64,000 nt of DNA from Aequorivita sp. CIP111184 (GCF_900489465.1 NZ_UEFQ01000013.1:62001-126000); one strand, 5' to 3'. Shown: positions 9,802-17,976, counted from the first letter of the stretch. Numbers and translations: made by a program. The notes: a model not told the origin generated them from the letters alone.

Positions 9802-9965
9802 TCATTTTTTGGTAATGAGATGTGAAGCTTGAGACGGATCTCAATACTAACTACTCAATACCATAGTCGCGAAGCTTCTTAAACGAAACTGATTGCTTTG
9901 AAGGAAAGTTGAGGGAAGAAATAGCGACCAAGCCCAATACAAAAGGGCGCGGAACTCAACTTACT

Positions 9966-10077
9966 GTTATCGAGGCACTGGTATGCCCACACACAAATAA
10001 GAGAGTTACTCACGCCCCGGGCCGTGAGCACCTTGCTTATTCTCTCGTGTGTTTAAAAATTACCAGTTTTCGATAAC
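9966..10077. promoter_or_regulatory. long imperfect palindrome, GC-richer structured leader of susC
   Basis: The 112-nt segment folds on itself in nested blocks. GTTATCG (9966-9972) pairs with CGATAAC (10071-10077), CTGGTA with TACCAG, CACACAC...AATAAG with CTTATT...GTGTGT, and at the apex CTCACG with CGTGAG around CCCCGGGC. It lies between divergent genes (susC on minus, HTH regulator on plus), about 240-350 nt upstream of susC. No promoter box was convincingly placed, so it may be an RNA leader of susC or a DNA-level element. The 500-nt gap around it (9728-10239) contains no credible ORF. Confidence 0.5.
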
Positions 10078-10239
10078 GAGATTCAAAGCGAATGCTTCAA
10101 TATTTTTATACGAAGAATCGCAAATTTAAAGTTTAATATTTATGTATCAAACTCTTAATAAAACAAATATATAAAATAATCTATTAATATTCAAATATTT
10201 TCAATTGAAATAGATTATAATATTCATTCAATTTGTTTT

Positions 10240-10767
10240 ATGGAGAGATATATCCAAGAACAAAAGAAAAAAATTGGGCAACGAATCCAAAAGATTATGG
10301 CTGCTTTAGATTTAGAACCCGCACAATTTGCTGTCTTAACAAAACTAACCGTTAATACAGTCCTTAACATTGGAGCTGGAAAGGGTTTTAATAGTAACAC
10401 GATATTAAACATTTCATTCTATACAGGGTTACCTTTAAACGAATTGCTAAATGTCTCCTCTAATAGTCTTGATAGAAAACAACTCAATAAAACTTTTTGG
10501 TTGAATGTTAAAACATATAATGCTTCTGCATATAAAAAATTCAATCAAAAACGTTTTACTATTGTAGAAGCAATAAGAGAATTAGCCAAAAATACTTCCT
10601 TTTTTGATATACCTAAAACGACAGGAGAGGTTCGGAATAAAATTGCAAAGGATCATTCAATCTCATTAGAAAGTTCTGCTGTAAGTCAAGCTTTATTGGA
10701 CTGTGTTAAGGAGAAACTAATAAAAAAAGATAAATTAGGTTTAAGGAACTTTCAATACCATAAATAA
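10240..10767 (+). CDS. helix-turn-helix (XRE-like) regulator
   Basis: A 175-residue protein. The first 80 residues have an XRE-like layout ('IGQRIQKIMAALDLEPAQFAVLTKLTVNTVLNIGAG...TILNISFYTGLPLNELL') in which the helix-turn-helix covers roughly residues 24-50. The remainder is charged, with a predicted second helical domain ('TGEVRNKIAKDHSISLESSAVSQALLDCVKEKLIKKDK') that looks like a winged-helix or dimerisation module. It is monocistronic and is followed 115 bases later by the first copy of the 54-bp hairpin repeat. Whether it regulates the two downstream genes or the divergent susC is not visible. The start ATG at 10240 is unambiguous. Confidence 0.7.
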   Translation: MERYIQEQKKKIGQRIQKIMAALDLEPAQFAVLTKLTVNTVLNIGAGKGFNSNTILNISFYTGLPLNELLNVSSNSLDRKQLNKTFWLNVKTYNASAYKKFNQKRFTIVEAIRELAKNTSFFDIPKTTGEVRNKIAKDHSISLESSAVSQALLDCVKEKLIKKDKLGLRNFQYHK

Positions 10768-10881
10768 ATATTTTTATACCATTATTTCTAATCAACGTTT
10801 CTTGACAAAGCTGGTTATTTTTTGAATTTTCTCAAAATGAAACAGATAGCTTATCTATTTTGCAATAATTATTATATTTGG

Positions 10882-10935
10882 TATTCTCCCCAATTTAAAA
10901 ACCCACTCTTATGATTTTCTGTAATGGGTGGGTTT
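10882..10935 (+). repeat. 54-bp gene-end hairpin repeat, copy 1
   Basis: This copy consists of a conserved 19-nt lead (TATTCTCCCCAATTTAAAA) plus a hairpin AAACCCACTC...TTTT loop...GGGTGGGTTT. It is identical at 49 of 54 positions to copy 3 (12292-12345) and closely similar to copy 2 (11887-11940). It lies 115 nt after the HTH gene. The hairpin plus downstream T-rich tract could end transcription. The conserved lead outside the stem is not explained by a terminator. Confidence 0.75.
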
Positions 10936-11061
10936 GAGTTTATTTTATATTTGTAAAATATGCCAATGAAATAATGTTAAAACTTGGGCATAGACAAACA
11001 AATAGAAAGGATAAACCCCCTAAAGTTTAGTATTAATAAGTTAAGCACAAGTTGAAAAAAT

Positions 11062-11793
11062 ATGGACGAATTTGCATTGGACTCAAAAAGTGTTTATAAA
11101 ATACTTACAACTAAAAACATAAAATTTTTTCATCACGTAAATACATTTCAAACCTCCAAAACATTCATTGAAAATAATGCATTGTTATCTCGCAAGTTTG
11201 TAAGCGATAATAGCCTCAATCAGACGTCTCAAAGTTCTGATGCAATAGATATAAAATACGATGTATATGACGACATATTTGTAGATGGTTTAGATTTGCA
11301 CGAGCATTTTAGTAGAAATAGCTCATATGGTCCCTTTATGTTCAAAATAGATTTGAAACTACTAACTGTACCAAGTTTTTCCAAGATTTATATTACAAAA
11401 GATAATCCGACCAATTGGAACTTAAAACCAAAATTAACGGATAGATATTATAATGATTTAAAAGAATTTGAAAAAGATTATAGAAATAGCGGTAAGGTAA
11501 AAGATGGGCAGATAATGTTTACGTTTAAAAATGTTTCAACTAATTTAAAATTGAATAAATTTTGTAAAGAAGTTATAGTCGACAATCCTTACATATTTTC
11601 TACTGATAAATCTAAAAGTTTAGGTCATATAACTTTTGATAAAATTGTAGCCGAATTAAAAAATAACGGACTTGGTCATATAAATGTAACTTTGCGACAT
11701 TCAGATAAAACAGTTCCGTTTTGTTGGTGTATAACCAATTATGGTCAAATGAGATTAGTAAATAAGGCTAAATTACGGACAATGTACATCTGA
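11062..11793 (+). CDS. hypothetical protein, weak resemblance to ADP-ribosyltransferase-fold toxins
   Basis: A 243-residue soluble protein without signal or membrane segments. The N-terminal pattern 'KFFHHVNTFQTSKTFIENNALLSR' recalls the 'Y/HhT...sI...glL.R' opening of DarT-like/ART-fold proteins, and 'DLHEHFSRNSSYGPFMFKIDLKLL' reads like the following strand region. A clear catalytic Glu motif was not identified, so this is only a hint. The C-terminus ('HINVTLRHSDKTVPFCWCITNYG') contains the only two Cys. It is isolated between two copies of the 54-bp repeat and is followed 13 nt after its stop by a sequence resembling one end of the IS91-type element at 33.5 kb. AT-rich, with codon use typical of accessory DNA. 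Confidence 0.5.
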   Translation: MDEFALDSKSVYKILTTKNIKFFHHVNTFQTSKTFIENNALLSRKFVSDNSLNQTSQSSDAIDIKYDVYDDIFVDGLDLHEHFSRNSSYGPFMFKIDLKLLTVPSFSKIYITKDNPTNWNLKPKLTDRYYNDLKEFEKDYRNSGKVKDGQIMFTFKNVSTNLKLNKFCKEVIVDNPYIFSTDKSKSLGHITFDKIVAELKNNGLGHINVTLRHSDKTVPFCWCITNYGQMRLVNKAKLRTMYI

Positions 11794-11805
11794 AAAAACC
11801 TGTGG

Positions 11806-11861
11806 CTAATAACTAAACATTCGTGTGGTCGGAACGACCCAACGGGAATATAGGGCTGAAC
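11806..11861. repeat. solo copy of the IS91-type element end
   Basis: The segment starts CTAATAACTAA and contains the small palindrome GGTCGGAACGACC inside a larger imperfect palindrome. Its first 39 bases match 33480-33518, the left end of the IS91-type insertion, at 37 positions, and both end in CTGAAC. No transposase is nearby, so this is an orphan end, a deletion scar or a shared genomic motif used by both. Confidence 0.65.
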
Positions 11862-11886
11862 AATAATAAGATTTTAATATTTTTTG

Positions 11887-11940
11887 TATTCTCCTCAATT
11901 TAAAAGCCCTCTATTGCGGTTTTTCGTAATGGGTGGGTTT
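11887..11940 (+). repeat. 54-bp gene-end hairpin repeat, copy 2
   Basis: The most diverged of the three copies (AAAGCCCTCTATTGCGG stem arm), exactly 54 nt long like the others. The stem is kept by G-U wobbles (TTGCGG with TCGTAA). It follows the 243-aa gene by 93 nt. Confidence 0.72.
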
Positions 11941-12039
11941 AAGTTTGTTTGTACGGTTTATAACTTCTTGAAATTTAAGAGTAAATTTTCAGATTAAACA
12001 ATTAAATTTGAGAGTATTAATAATTTAATTTTAGAAGTT

Positions 12040-12171
12040 ATGGCACTTAAACCAGGACCAAAAAGAATAGCAGATTCAACAGGAAAGCCGGATAAACGTC
12101 AACGAGATAATAAAGATACACCAGGTAATACACCGTCTTTAAAACCGCCGGTGAGAAAAAAAGGTAAATAA
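12040..12171 (+). CDS. 43-aa Lys/Pro-rich small protein
   Basis: The frame begins ATG GCA CTT AAA CCA GGA CCA and ends GGT AAA TAA, giving 43 residues with 11 Lys/Arg in blocks and 8 Pro. It has no signal peptide and no hydrophobic segment. It lies between repeat copies 2 and 3, in the same one-gene-per-repeat arrangement as the two genes before it. Short basic proteins starting 'MALKPGPKR' are, as I recall, common in Bacteroidota accessory regions, but no function is known to me. Composition suggests a nucleic-acid-binding or disordered protein. Confidence 0.55.
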   Translation: MALKPGPKRIADSTGKPDKRQRDNKDTPGNTPSLKPPVRKKGK

Positions 12172-12291
12172 CTGAACGTCATACAACAAGTAAACAACTT
12201 TGCTAAAATACGTTTGGCTTGTTATTGCTAAGTATTTCTATGAATATCTTGTTAATGCCATTTACGTTTTAAACTAGCAAATTGCTTTTGA

Positions 12292-12345
12292 TATTCTCCC
12301 CACTTTAAAAACCTACTCTTACGGTTTTCCGTAATGGGTGGGTTT
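12292..12345 (+). repeat. 54-bp gene-end hairpin repeat, copy 3
   Basis: This copy has the best stem: TTACGG-TTTT-CCGTAA is perfect at the apex and continues through ACTC/GGGT to AAACC/GGGTTT. It begins 120 nt after the 43-aa gene. The 380-nt gap from 12172 to 12552 contains this repeat and the secretion-operon terminator, and otherwise nothing recognisable. Confidence 0.75.
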
Positions 12346-12523
12346 GCTTTTGTTCTATATTATGGTTATGTAACTCTGTTTTGGAAAAACTAAAGCTTAT
12401 TTGCATAATCTTTCTTTAAAATTGTAATAGAATATTCTTCGAGGGCTAGGGTAAAAAATAAGGTGAGGAACGGGATATTAAATCGAGTATTTATAAGAAG
12501 CCTTTCTTGAAGTTACTTTGAAA

Positions 12524-12553
12524 AAACCTCCTTAAATGAATTATAAGAGGTTT
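12524..12553 (-). terminator. intrinsic terminator of the minus-strand secretion operon
   Basis: On the minus strand AAACCTCTTA...TAAGGAGGTTT forms a stem with one bulge, followed directly by a T6 tract. It starts at the stop codon of the 73-aa ORF, which supports that ORF being the true last gene of the operon. Confidence 0.75.
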
Positions 12554-12774
12554 CAATTAACCTTAAATCTTCTGTAATAATTTCTGCGGTCACCCATTTC
12601 CTGTTTAAATGCGATTTCTTTGTTGTAAGAGGTTGTTAGTATTGAAGGCAACTTTACATCCACTCGGTAAAAACCTTCACTATCAGGAATGAGGGAAATG
12701 TTTTTACTGTTCCAGTTAGAATAAATGAAAGGGTCTCTTAAATTGAGTTCACTCAGAAACCAAGCTCTCCACAA
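12553..12774 (-). CDS. small terminal protein of the type II-like secretion operon
   Basis: A 73-residue frame that overlaps the end of the GspM-like gene by 26 nt and has no ATG. The first codon after an in-frame stop is TTG. It ends exactly at the operon terminator and contains an 'NLRDPF' motif like that seen in PilP/GspC-type proteins (compare 'TDPFLG' in the GspC-like protein at 39.3 kb), so it is probably real. Coupled TTG initiation or a -1 frameshift from the GspM-like frame would both explain its position. Without a signal or TM of its own, a fusion to the GspM-like protein by frameshifting would place it outside the inner membrane. Low certainty about the start. Confidence 0.5.
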   Translation of the reverse strand: MWRAWFLSELNLRDPFIYSNWNSKNISLIPDSEGFYRVDVKLPSILTTSYNKEIAFKQEMGDRRNYYRRFKVN

Positions 12775-13267
12775 TCACAAAGCACTCTAAATAATCCTTG
12801 ACTTTCCTGTAATCCTTTTTTCTCTCAAAGTGGACATGGGCAATCTGCCCAAAATTGTATTCCTGTTCCAAGCTGAAGAGAACTTGTTCAATTTCATTAT
12901 AACTTCCTTCCAGCGTAAATCGGTAGGATGTTGTGGTAGCCCCATTCTCCGAAAAAGTATGGGGTTCGTTAAAATCCGAAATAATAAAATCTCCTGATTC
13001 AGATTTGCTATTCAAAAACTCCAAAAGATTGTTTTGGACAGAATTTCCTTTCATATTGTTGAGGCTTAATATAGAATCCACAAAGCGTTCCCGTTGTTCA
13101 AGGTTGACTGCAACTAGAGCAGAACCTTCAAGGGTTTCTGTTTTGGCTTCCCTCCTATTTATGGTGCTTTTAAGCGCAAAGGTTTTGGAAAATGCCAAAT
13201 TATAGGCAATCACCATTGTAAGGAAAAAACCTACTATTAGAAGAATATTTTTAGTTCTTGGAGTCAT
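12749..13267 (-). CDS. GspM/PilO-like inner-membrane protein
   Basis: A 172-residue protein with one N-terminal membrane helix (residues 8-25), then a short coiled region and an alpha/beta domain ending in 'YNEIEQVLFSLEQEYNFGQIAHVHFERKKDYRKVKDYLECFVIVES'. That topology and the phrase 'LEGSYNEIEQVLFSLE' are characteristic of PilO/GspM ferredoxin-fold domains, which form the inner-membrane assembly platform with GspL/PilN. The ATG at 13267 overlaps the end of the upstream GspL-like gene by 17 nt, so expression is probably coupled. Primary sequence conservation in this family is poor. The assignment rests on topology and operon position. Confidence 0.68.
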   Translation of the reverse strand: MTPRTKNILLIVGFFLTMVIAYNLAFSKTFALKSTINRREAKTETLEGSALVAVNLEQRERFVDSILSLNNMKGNSVQNNLLEFLNSKSESGDFIISDFNEPHTFSENGATTTSYRFTLEGSYNEIEQVLFSLEQEYNFGQIAHVHFERKKDYRKVKDYLECFVIVESLVSE

Positions 13268-14462
13268 TTTTTATACCTATCGTTATAGAAAAAGCAGAGT
13301 GGTTTTTATCTACATTTCCATAATGTACAACACTCACCTTTTCCACCCATTTCAATTTACCCAAATCTATAATCCATTTTGAAAAATCGGCTTTGTCCTT
13401 GCTTTCACCAGAAATAACAATACTATTTTGGGAGTATTCAATTTCTTTGTCGGGCCGAATGGATTTGTTCAGGGGTTGGTATTTAATATCGGAAAACCCA
13501 ATACTCGAAGGTTTTAATACAACAATTTTATTGAGATAAAAGGAACTTTTGGAAGTGCCGCTATTTAAAATATGGTCAACAAGCTGTTCTTTTTTGTTTA
13601 CCGCTACCAGCTTAACCTCCATTCCATTTTGCTGTGATTCCATAAATACCAATTCTTCATTCAGCTGTTGTTCCTTTTTAAAATATGAATTGAAAAAAAA
13701 TGTATTGACCAATAATGAAACTAGTAACAGCCCAACTCCCAAAAACATTCCTTTTTTGAAAAATACTTTTTCTTGATGTAGCCTGAAAAGGTTCTTGTTT
13801 TCTTCCCCAAAATTATTTGAGGAGTTGCTATTCGCTCCAGTATAACTAAACAGCATCGCGAGCGATACTAAATATTCGGAAGCTACTTTAATATCCTCAA
13901 GTTCGTATATTGTCTCGCTATAATTCTCATTTGGAACAATATTCTTAATATTTTTTTCTTCAACACCAATGAGGAAACGGGGGAGATTAACTTTTTCCTT
14001 TTTGAACAAAGGTGCCAATGATTGCAGGGAAGTAATTCCCAAATGAAAACCCAAAACATTGATTTTCTGTTTTTCAAGTTCATTTAGGATATCTTGAACA
14101 TAATCTTTTCTACATATGGCTATGCTACTACTTTTGGGAGTTTTTAATATTTCATAATAAAAATCTGTAAGCGAGAGTCCGGGAAATGCACTTGAAACAG
14201 TTTTAGTATCGCTCTCCTGAGCGGGAACGGATTTGATAAGCACCTTATCAGAATTTATTGCCAAGAAGCAATGTTGTTTATTGGAAAAATTCTTGTCTAC
14301 ATCAGTTATAGAAGAGAACTGCAAAAACTCCAAATCTGTAAACTCTCCGTGTTTCTTTTTTGCGGTAACTCCAAAACATTTTTCTTCGCCTTCGACAATG
14401 GTGATTTCCATACCCCAAAAGGTACTTCCATATTCCCAATATGACCTCAGTTTGGAAAGCAT
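13251..14462 (-). CDS. GspL/PilM-PilN-like assembly platform protein
   Basis: About 403 residues: an N-terminal cytoplasmic region of the actin-like PilM/GspL kind (about 1-225), a single membrane helix (about 235-258, 'MFLGVGLLLVSLLVNTFFF'), and a periplasmic PilN-like part with a coiled segment ('EQQLNEELVFMESQQNGMEVKLVAVNKKEQLV') and a terminal alpha/beta domain. This is the architecture of GspL (PilM and PilN fused). The frame opens at 14540, but the ATG at 14462 overlaps the secretin stop as ATGA and is the better start. It should contact the GspE ATPase on the inside and the GspM-like protein on the outside. Confidence 0.7.
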   Translation of the reverse strand: MLSKLRSYWEYGSTFWGMEITIVEGEEKCFGVTAKKKHGEFTDLEFLQFSSITDVDKNFSNKQHCFLAINSDKVLIKSVPAQESDTKTVSSAFPGLSLTDFYYEILKTPKSSSIAICRKDYVQDILNELEKQKINVLGFHLGITSLQSLAPLFKKEKVNLPRFLIGVEEKNIKNIVPNENYSETIYELEDIKVASEYLVSLAMLFSYTGANSNSSNNFGEENKNLFRLHQEKVFFKKGMFLGVGLLLVSLLVNTFFFNSYFKKEQQLNEELVFMESQQNGMEVKLVAVNKKEQLVDHILNSGTSKSSFYLNKIVVLKPSSIGFSDIKYQPLNKSIRPDKEIEYSQNSIVISGESKDKADFSKWIIDLGKLKWVEKVSVVHYGNVDKNHSAFSITIGIKNDSKN

Positions 14463-16567
14463 CAATAGATCACGGTAGGTTTGATGAGAATGTTCAATTT
14501 TCGGTTGCTGTCTTCCCGTCTTTTTTTGCTGAAAATCCATTTGATGATAGGGATACGTGCCAAAAGGGGAACTCCAGAGCCTGAATCGTCCTTTCTTACT
14601 TCCTCAATACCACCAAGTATTGCCACGTCCTGCTCGCGCATACGGATGATGGAAGAAAATTCCCTGCTGTTGATTCCGGGTGGGGCATCTTCTGCGACAC
14701 GTTCTCCGTTAAATGTGGACTGAATTACTTGGATATCGAGGGTAATTTCTCCATCTCCCGCAACGATAGGCATAATCTCAAGAGCAAGTTGAGCGTCAAT
14801 TGGAACATAATTTTTGATCTCCGAAGTTTGAGGAATCTGAGAACCATAGAAACTTTGCGTTGTAACTGCATAATATGTGGTCTGTCCACTCGACAGATAT
14901 GCTTTGTGTCCATTAAGCGTACTCAATTTTGGGGTGGAGAGTACTTTTATTTTTCCATTACTTTCCATTGCCTTAATATCAAGATAAAAATTTGGCAATA
15001 CATTACCAAGGTTTAAAGAACCAAAACCATCAAAATTACCAATTATCTTATTCACGGTATTAGCCCCCAAACGAAGATCGGCAGAAGGGAATACGCTCCC
15101 TTGTGTGGTTGTAGGTTTATCTCCTAATCCAAAAGAAATTCCTGTTTCCACTATCGCACTCCTGTTTACTTCCAATATCATTACTTCTATCAGAATGACA
15201 GGAACGGGTTTGTCTATATATTTAATAAAACCCTTGAACTTTTCCACTTTCACTCCAGGGCCACTAACAACAAAACTATTGAGTTCTTTGTCAATTTTTA
15301 TATCGATTCCATCTTTGATGTCATCGGGCAAAATATCCTCAATAGAGGAAAGACTTGAATTACTGCTACTACTGGCAAAACCTTTATTGTTGCTTCCATA
15401 GTTCTGTGTCTGATTTTGATTGTTGGCTGGATTGACTCCGCTTGTATTTCCTAATATCCTACGTTGCCCACTACCAGATGGATTTGAAAGCATTTGAACA
15501 GAACGGTACATCATTGGCACCAATTCCGTTTGCTTAAGAGATAATTGGTTTTCCGTTCCAAAATAATATACCTTGCCATCTTTAGTATATGTAAAATTTT
15601 GGGCGTTGTTGCTAGGGTTATTTCCTCCTTGATTACCATTTTGTGAACTTATTGAGCTTTCAAAAATTTTGTCCAATAAAAGATCAAACGAAATGTTTTC
15701 TGCTTTTACGGTAGTAGCCCCAGCATTATCCAATGGGGAAGCCGTGAATATGTCCAGTTTAAGATCATCCCCGATGGTATATATCACATCGGCGATGGGG
15801 GTCCTTTGCAGATCAACCGTAACCTTGCGAGCCAAGGTATCGGTAATCGTATAATAAAAGTTGGTTTTGCCTCTGCGGACAGGTCTTGTATTACCAGTCG
15901 AAGTATTACCTCCATTTGAGGAGTCATAAGCCGAATCAAAAACATAAAATCCATCTCTTGATTTTGAGAAAAGCAGATTATTGGATTCGGCAAGTTTCTC
16001 CATTGCAAGGTCAAAAGGAACATCTTTTATATAAATGGAAAGCGAACTTGATTCTATTTCTGGAGAATACAGTAAGTTCTTTCCGGAAATGTCCATTATT
16101 TTTCTAAAAACCTTGTCCAATCTGTCATTCTTAAGATCGAGACTTAGATTGCTATTAGCCAATGAATAGGAGGCATTGATCTCCTTTTCCCTGATTTCTT
16201 TTTGGGGCTCAACATATTTTTTGATAGATAAAATATTGCCCGTAAAATCGATATCCAGCTGGTATTCCTTGACAAGGAATATCAACACATCTCCTACCAT
16301 TACATTAGAAAAATTGTTTACGATAGATATTGAACTCAGTTCTGGGGAAACATTGATGTTCAAACTGTGTACCTTGGCAATAGCTAGCAAAAAATTCGAC
16401 AGGGTCGTTTGGGTAATATTGATATTGATGGTTTCCTCAAGACCCGGAGCATCAAGTTTCAAAACTTCAAACTGGTTCCGTATGAAATTGATGCGGTTTT
16501 CGTCCTGGGCAAAACCTGTCCCCAAAAAGAAAAACAACAATAGTAAACTTAAAAGTATCTTTCTCAT
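14462..16567 (-). CDS. gspD: type II/IV secretin (GspD/PilQ-like)
   Basis: About 701 residues with a signal peptide (MRKILLSLLLLFFFLGTGFAQ), an STN-like N-terminal domain, repeated secretin N-domains (N1-N3-like segments such as 'LVKEYQLDIDFTGNILSIKKYV' and 'DGIDIKIDKELNSFVVSGPGVKVEKFKGFIKYIDKPV') and the C-terminal secretin core ('ILIEVMILEVNRSAIVETGISFG', 'LSTPKLSTLNGHKAYLSSG', 'VAILGGIEEVRKDDSGSGVPLLARIPIIKWIFSKKRRE'). It forms the outer-membrane channel. An NQN-rich low-complexity stretch around residues 300-420 interrupts the N-domains. The frame opens with TTG at 16579. The ATG at 16567 gives a clean signal peptide. It is co-transcribed with gspE upstream and the GspL-like gene downstream. 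Confidence 0.93.
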   Translation of the reverse strand: MRKILLSLLLLFFFLGTGFAQDENRINFIRNQFEVLKLDAPGLEETININITQTTLSNFLLAIAKVHSLNINVSPELSSISIVNNFSNVMVGDVLIFLVKEYQLDIDFTGNILSIKKYVEPQKEIREKEINASYSLANSNLSLDLKNDRLDKVFRKIMDISGKNLLYSPEIESSSLSIYIKDVPFDLAMEKLAESNNLLFSKSRDGFYVFDSAYDSSNGGNTSTGNTRPVRRGKTNFYYTITDTLARKVTVDLQRTPIADVIYTIGDDLKLDIFTASPLDNAGATTVKAENISFDLLLDKIFESSISSQNGNQGGNNPSNNAQNFTYTKDGKVYYFGTENQLSLKQTELVPMMYRSVQMLSNPSGSGQRRILGNTSGVNPANNQNQTQNYGSNNKGFASSSSNSSLSSIEDILPDDIKDGIDIKIDKELNSFVVSGPGVKVEKFKGFIKYIDKPVPVILIEVMILEVNRSAIVETGISFGLGDKPTTTQGSVFPSADLRLGANTVNKIIGNFDGFGSLNLGNVLPNFYLDIKAMESNGKIKVLSTPKLSTLNGHKAYLSSGQTTYYAVTTQSFYGSQIPQTSEIKNYVPIDAQLALEIMPIVAGDGEITLDIQVIQSTFNGERVAEDAPPGINSREFSSIIRMREQDVAILGGIEEVRKDDSGSGVPLLARIPIIKWIFSKKRREDSNRKLNILIKPTVIY

Positions 16568-16575
16568 ATAATATA

Positions 16576-17976
16576 TCAATTTGCCAATAATGAATAAGCC
16601 TCATCAATAGAAGTCTCTCCCTTATTTATCATTTCAATGGCATTTGTTTTAAGGGTATTCAGATTATGGTTTGCAAGATAATCATCTATTTGTAATTCGT
16701 TGTGCTTGATTGCTGTTTCCAGTTCTTTATTAATAGGAATAATCTCGTACACTGCTTTTCTGCCGTCATAGCCTGTATAGTAACAATGGTTGCAACCTAC
16801 CGCTGCATAATGCTTTTTAATGGTAGAAGTGTCCGTAAAACTTTCAGGGAATAAGTCCTCCGAAACGACAGTTTCCTTTTTACATTGGGAACATAATTTT
16901 CGAACCAAGCGTTGTGCCACACTCATATTGAGGGTAGTCGCCAAAAGATAGGGGGGCACTCCCATATCAATCAATCTAGAAATGGTCGCCCAAGCCGAGT
17001 TGGTATGGATAGTTGAAAGCACCAAGTGTCCCGTCAATGCAGCCTTAATTGCCATATTGGCTGTTTTTTCATCACGTATTTCACCTACCATAATAATATC
17101 GGGGTCTTGCCTTAAAAATGTACGAAGGGCAGTGGGGAAGTCAAACCCGATATCCTCTTTCAACTGTACCTGATTTATCCCGTCAAGGGTATATTCAATG
17201 GGATCCTCTATGGTGAGGATGTTTGTTTCTTCCTTGTTCAAAAGTTTTAAGGTTCCGTACAAAGTAGTTGTTTTACCTGAACCAGTTGGACCCGAGATAA
17301 GCACAATTCCATTGGGCATTTTTACACCTTCCATATAGAGTTTTAATTCCCTTGGGTTAAAACCGAGTTGCTCCAACTCTACTGCCTGTGCATCACGTTT
17401 TAAGATACGGAGCACCACTTTTTCACCGTAAAGCGTGGGCATTGTGGAGACCCTAATATCAAAATCCTCAGAAACCGCCTTTACGGAAATACGCCCATCC
17501 TGTGACAATCGCTTTTGCGAGATATCAAGCCCTGCCTGTATTTTTATCTGGTTGATGAGTTGTGGATATTCCATCATTGGAATCGTGTACTGTTCCTTCA
17601 ATTTGCCGTCCAACCGAAACCGTACCCTACAATATTCTTCATATGTTTCCAAATGGATATCACTACTATTGAAATCTTTGGCGGTTTGGAGCAACCGCTC
17701 CAAAAAATTGGAAGCGTGCAATTCTTTTGTTTCTTCGGTAGCCTGACGGTAATTATAAGTAAGATAAGACTGTATGTTCTCAATGGATTCGCTGACCAAA
17801 CTTATTTTGAAATTCAGCAAGACTTCCAGTTCTTGTGCTAAAGTTTGTATTTGGGGATTATCTGTCTTTAAAATCACAACCCCCTCCTTTTCCTCTATCG
17901 GAACAATACGATAATGAAAGGCCTGATTGGGCGTGATCAATTGTTTTAGTGCAACGGGTATCTCAAATTGTTTCAT
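16576..17976 (-). CDS. gspE: type II secretion/type IV pilus assembly ATPase GspE
   Basis: A 466-residue ATPase. It has an N-terminal GspE/PilB domain (about 1-80), Walker A GPTGSGKT at 229-236, an Asp box around 'EDPIEY' (258-263), Walker B-like DPDIIMVGE at 291-299, a His box ('GHLVLSTIHTN', about 316-326), and the zinc-binding pair CSQC (362-365) and CNHC (395-398) typical of GspE/PilB. It powers pseudopilus extension in the cytoplasm and docks onto the GspL/GspF-like platform. The start ATG overlaps the stop of the prepilin peptidase gene (TAATG). Confidence 0.95.
   Translation of the reverse strand: MKQFEIPVALKQLITPNQAFHYRIVPIEEKEGVVILKTDNPQIQTLAQELEVLLNFKISLVSESIENIQSYLTYNYRQATEETKELHASNFLERLLQTAKDFNSSDIHLETYEEYCRVRFRLDGKLKEQYTIPMMEYPQLINQIKIQAGLDISQKRLSQDGRISVKAVSEDFDIRVSTMPTLYGEKVVLRILKRDAQAVELEQLGFNPRELKLYMEGVKMPNGIVLISGPTGSGKTTTLYGTLKLLNKEETNILTIEDPIEYTLDGINQVQLKEDIGFDFPTALRTFLRQDPDIIMVGEIRDEKTANMAIKAALTGHLVLSTIHTNSAWATISRLIDMGVPPYLLATTLNMSVAQRLVRKLCSQCKKETVVSEDLFPESFTDTSTIKKHYAAVGCNHCYYTGYDGRKAVYEIIPINKELETAIKHNELQIDDYLANHNLNTLKTNAIEMINKGETSIDEAYSLLAN

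Noticed and set aside
10882..12345. The 54-bp repeats as integron attC sites
   Set aside because: The RYYYAAC/GTTRRRY core boxes are absent, and wobble changes fit a plus-strand RNA stem better than folded single-stranded DNA. No IntI-type integrase is recognisable in the window. The cassette-like arrangement is kept as an observation only.
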